Shown here piece by piece: positions 62,301 through 64,000 of a stretch of DNA of 64,000 bases. The stretch is from Bordetella parapertussis (GTDB taxonomy: Bacteria; Pseudomonadota; Gammaproteobacteria; Burkholderiales; Thiobacillaceae): contig CAMDCO010000001.1 of the NCBI GenBank assembly GCA_945890495.1, positions 108,003 to 172,002 on the forward strand, written 5' to 3'. Each line of letters begins with the position of its first letter. Positions within the stretch are counted from its first letter, which is position 1. Below the pieces are notes generated by a model that saw only the letters and a list, made by a program, of their open reading frames with translations, did not search any database and was not told the origin of the DNA. A program made the translations under genes and the position numbers.

Positions 62301-62553
62301 CATCGGGACGCTCTATCTCAATGATCTTGGCCACCGTCTGCCAATTGATCGGTTCAATATAGGTGGCATCGGCCATGTCCGGGTCGGTCATGATCGTCGC
62401 CGGGTTGGAATTGACCAAAATGACGCGATAACCCTCTTCTCGCAACGCCTTACAGGCCTGCGCGCCGGAGTAATCAAATTCGCAAGCCTGACCAATGATG
62501 ATCGGGCCGGCGCCAATAATGAGAATAGACTGAATATCTGTGCGCTTAGGCAT
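59326..62553 (-). CDS. carB: Carbamoyl-phosphate synthase large subunit
   Basis: [58 protein letters not shown]. Confidence 0.98.
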   Translation of the reverse strand: MPKRTDIQSILIIGAGPIIIGQACEFDYSGAQACKALREEGYRVILVNSNPATIMTDPDMADATYIEPINWQTVAKIIEIERPDALLPTMGGQTALNCALDLASNGVLEQFGVQMIGAKREAIDMAEDREKFKQAMTRIGLASARSGIAHSMVEALQVQAAMGFPTIIRPSFTMGGSGGGIAYNMVEFVEICERGLEASPTHELLIEESLLGWKEYEMEVVRDHKDNCIIICSIENLDPMGVHTGDSITVAPAQTLTDREYQIMRNASIAVLREIGVDTGGANVQFSVNPEDGRMVVIEMNPRVSRSSALASKATGFPIARVAAKLAVGYTLDELKNEITGGATPASFEPSIDYVVTKIPRFAFEKFPQANDRLTTQMKSVGEVMAMGRTFQESLQKALRGLETGVDGLDEKTRERDVIISEMSNPGADRLFYVADAFRIGMSVDEVFGYSKIDPWFLVQIADLVRQEDAMRGQALHAIEREALYQLKRAGFSDRRLATLLGTDQHAVRARRWELGVNPVYKRVDTCAAEFSTATAYLYSCYEEECEAQPTQRDKIMVLGGGPNRIGQGIEFDYCCVHAAMACRADGYETIMVNCNPETVSTDYDTSDRLYFEPVTLEDVLEIVRIEKPKGVIVQYGGQTPLKLARDLEKYGVPIIGTSPDMIDAAEDRERFQKLINALGLRQPPNRTARTEADALRLAEEIGYPLVVRPSYVLGGRAMEIVREEADLQRYMREAVKVSNDSPVLLDRFLDDAIEIDVDALCDGQEVVMGGIMEHIEQAGIHSGDSACSLPPYSLSDALQDEIRRQTVAMARALNVIGLMNVQFAIQGEGDQAKVFVLEVNPRASRTVPFVSKATGRPLAKVAARCMTGQSLASQGVTREIIPPYFSVKEAVFPFRKFPGVDPLLGPEMRSTGEVMGISGCFGEAFLKSQYAASVNLPREGNVCLSVRDVEHPRVAEVAKLLIELGFNLYATKGTAKAIQAAGFPVTRVNKVGEGRPHIVDMIKNRDVALIVNVVEDKRGAKDSASIRTGAMAANVPYYTTLAGALAACQGMRERREISVYDLQSLHRQLEEGLA

Positions 62554-63682
62554 GTTTGGACTCCTGCATCATGCGCACGAAGCGATCGAATAAATAACCC
62601 ACATCATGGGGGCCCGGGCTGGCCTCTGGGTGCCCTTGAAAACTGAAAGCCGGCGCATCCGTGCGGGCAATGCCCTGCAATGAACCGTCGAACAGCGATT
62701 TGTGTGTCGCGCGCAGATTGGCCGGAAGGCTGTCGGCATCCACCGCAAACCCGTGGTTCTGACTGGTAATCATCACCTGCTGGGTATCTAGGTCCTGCAC
62801 CGGATGGTTGGCACCATGATGGCCAAATTTCATCTTCACGGTCTTGGCACCGGAGGCCAGCGCCAATAACTGATGGCCCAGGCAGATCCCCATGGTGGGC
62901 ACCTTGGCCGCGACCACCTCTTGAATGGCACGAATGGCGTAATCACACGGCGCCGGATCGCCCGGACCATTGGACAGCAACACACCATCCGGGCGCATCG
63001 CCAGCACCTCAGCCGCCGAGGTCTGCGCCGGAACGATCGTCAAGCGGCAACCGCGCGCGGCGGCCATGCGCAAGATGTTGCGCTTGACGCCATAGTCATA
63101 GACAACCACATGATGGGGGAACTCAACCGCAGAGACAAAGCCCTGGCCCAAGGCCCACTCACCTTCGGTCCACGGCTCAATCTCAGTCCGCGTAACCACC
63201 TTGGCCAGGTCCATTCCGTTCAGGCCGGGGAAGGCCCTGGCCAGCTCCAACGCCTTGGCCTCATCCACCGTTCCGGCCAAGACACAGCCATTTTGCGCAC
63301 CCTTTTCACGCAAGATTCGGGTCAGACGACGGGTATCGATACCGGCGATACCCACGACATTTCGCGTCCGAAGATATTCATCCAAGGGTTGCGTAGAACG
63401 AAAATTACTGAGCGTCAGCGGAAGGTCGCGGATAACCAAGCCGGCGGCATGAATCTGCGGCGATTCCTCATCTTCCGGGTTGGTACCGACATTTCCAATG
63501 TGCGGATAGGTCAGGGTCACAATCTGACGCGAATAGGAAGGATCCGTGAGAATTTCCTGATACCCCGTCAGGGCCGTGTTGAACACCACCTCGCCGATAC
63601 CAACGCCCTCGGCGCCTATGGAGTAGCCCTTGAACACCGATCCATCGGCAAGCGCAAGGAGGGCGGGGGTTTTACTAGACAA
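62546..63682 (-). CDS. carA: Carbamoyl-phosphate synthase small subunit
   Basis: [59 protein letters not shown]. Confidence 0.98.
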   Translation of the reverse strand: MSSKTPALLALADGSVFKGYSIGAEGVGIGEVVFNTALTGYQEILTDPSYSRQIVTLTYPHIGNVGTNPEDEESPQIHAAGLVIRDLPLTLSNFRSTQPLDEYLRTRNVVGIAGIDTRRLTRILREKGAQNGCVLAGTVDEAKALELARAFPGLNGMDLAKVVTRTEIEPWTEGEWALGQGFVSAVEFPHHVVVYDYGVKRNILRMAAARGCRLTIVPAQTSAAEVLAMRPDGVLLSNGPGDPAPCDYAIRAIQEVVAAKVPTMGICLGHQLLALASGAKTVKMKFGHHGANHPVQDLDTQQVMITSQNHGFAVDADSLPANLRATHKSLFDGSLQGIARTDAPAFSFQGHPEASPGPHDVGYLFDRFVRMMQESKHA

Positions 63683-63754
63683 GGGAGCTCCTGATTCAGA
63701 TGTAACAAACGGGAGGCTCGATTTTTACCGAGCGCATCCCGCAAAATTGTCCTG

Positions 63755-63783
63755 ATTATACCTGTTCGCCGCCTCCCCCTCAA
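63755..63783 (-). promoter_or_regulatory. Sigma70-type promoter for carAB
   Basis: Minus strand TTGAGG-N17-TATAAT, ~75-100 bp upstream of carA. Confidence 0.65.
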
Positions 63784-63854
63784 GACGAAGCGTATAGCTC
63801 GCTTAGAGCACACCGCAACGAAACCCATGCCGTAACCATTTTCTTTCGCCCAAC

Positions 63855-63883
63855 AAAAAACCCAGCTTTAGGCTGGGTTTTTT
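63855..63883 (-). terminator. Rho-independent terminator downstream of the rrn operon
   Basis: AAAAAACCCAGC-CTTTA-like loop-GGCTGGGTTTTTT hairpin with T tract, just after the 5S gene. Confidence 0.85.
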
Positions 63884-63895
63884 GTGTTTATGGGA

Positions 63896-64000
63896 GTCTG
63901 GCGATGACCTACTTTCACGAGCTCGAAGCTCACTATCATTGGCGCAGGTATGTTTCACGGTCCTGTTCGGGATGGGAAGGGGTGGGGCCATACCGCTATG
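63896..64000 (-). rRNA. 5S ribosomal RNA, partial (continues past window end)
   Basis: Plus strand GTCTGGCGATGACCTACTTTCACGAGCTCGAAGCTCACTATCATTGGCGC...GTTTCACGGTCCTGTTCGGGATGGGAAGGGGTGGGGCCA is the reverse complement of a 5S 3' portion. Confidence 0.9.

Noticed and set aside
61366-62646. 426-aa plus-strand ORF antisense to carB
   Set aside because: Lies entirely opposite a certain carB gene; composition looks like a mirrored GC-rich coding frame, no recognisable domain.

Overview
64 kb of gene-dense chromosome from what looks like a proteobacterium (gammaproteobacterial-style gene order; species not determined). Contents in order: an isc cluster (hscB partial, iscA, iscU, iscS, iscR) with an IscR-type site; a short palindromic/tandem repeat island; cysE, trmJ, suhB; an orphan radical SAM gene; mutS; an unusual module rnfB - giant pyruvate:ferredoxin oxidoreductase (1656 aa, extra Fe-S C-terminal domain) - rnfCDGEA plus a small Cys-rich membrane protein, divergent from a LysR regulator; a complete nuoA-N operon; tRNA-Leu(GAG); secG and tpiA. 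Next is a phosphate-themed block: pstSCAB directly downstream of olsB/olsA-like ornithine-lipid genes, two GT4 glycosyltransferases (one disrupted), a PlcP/LpxH-like phosphoesterase, CYTH-CHAD and a PhoX-like phosphatase, with several Pho-box-like motifs. The window ends with a ParA-like ATPase, glmM, folP, ftsH, rlmE, yhbY, greA, carB, carA and the start of an rrn operon end (5S rRNA, minus strand). The two most interesting systems are the PFOR-in-Rnf operon and the apparent phosphate-starvation membrane-lipid remodelling island inserted between glmM and tpiA. No CRISPR arrays, IS elements or prophage were recognised. All calls come from reading the sequence and remembered family motifs; no searches were run.
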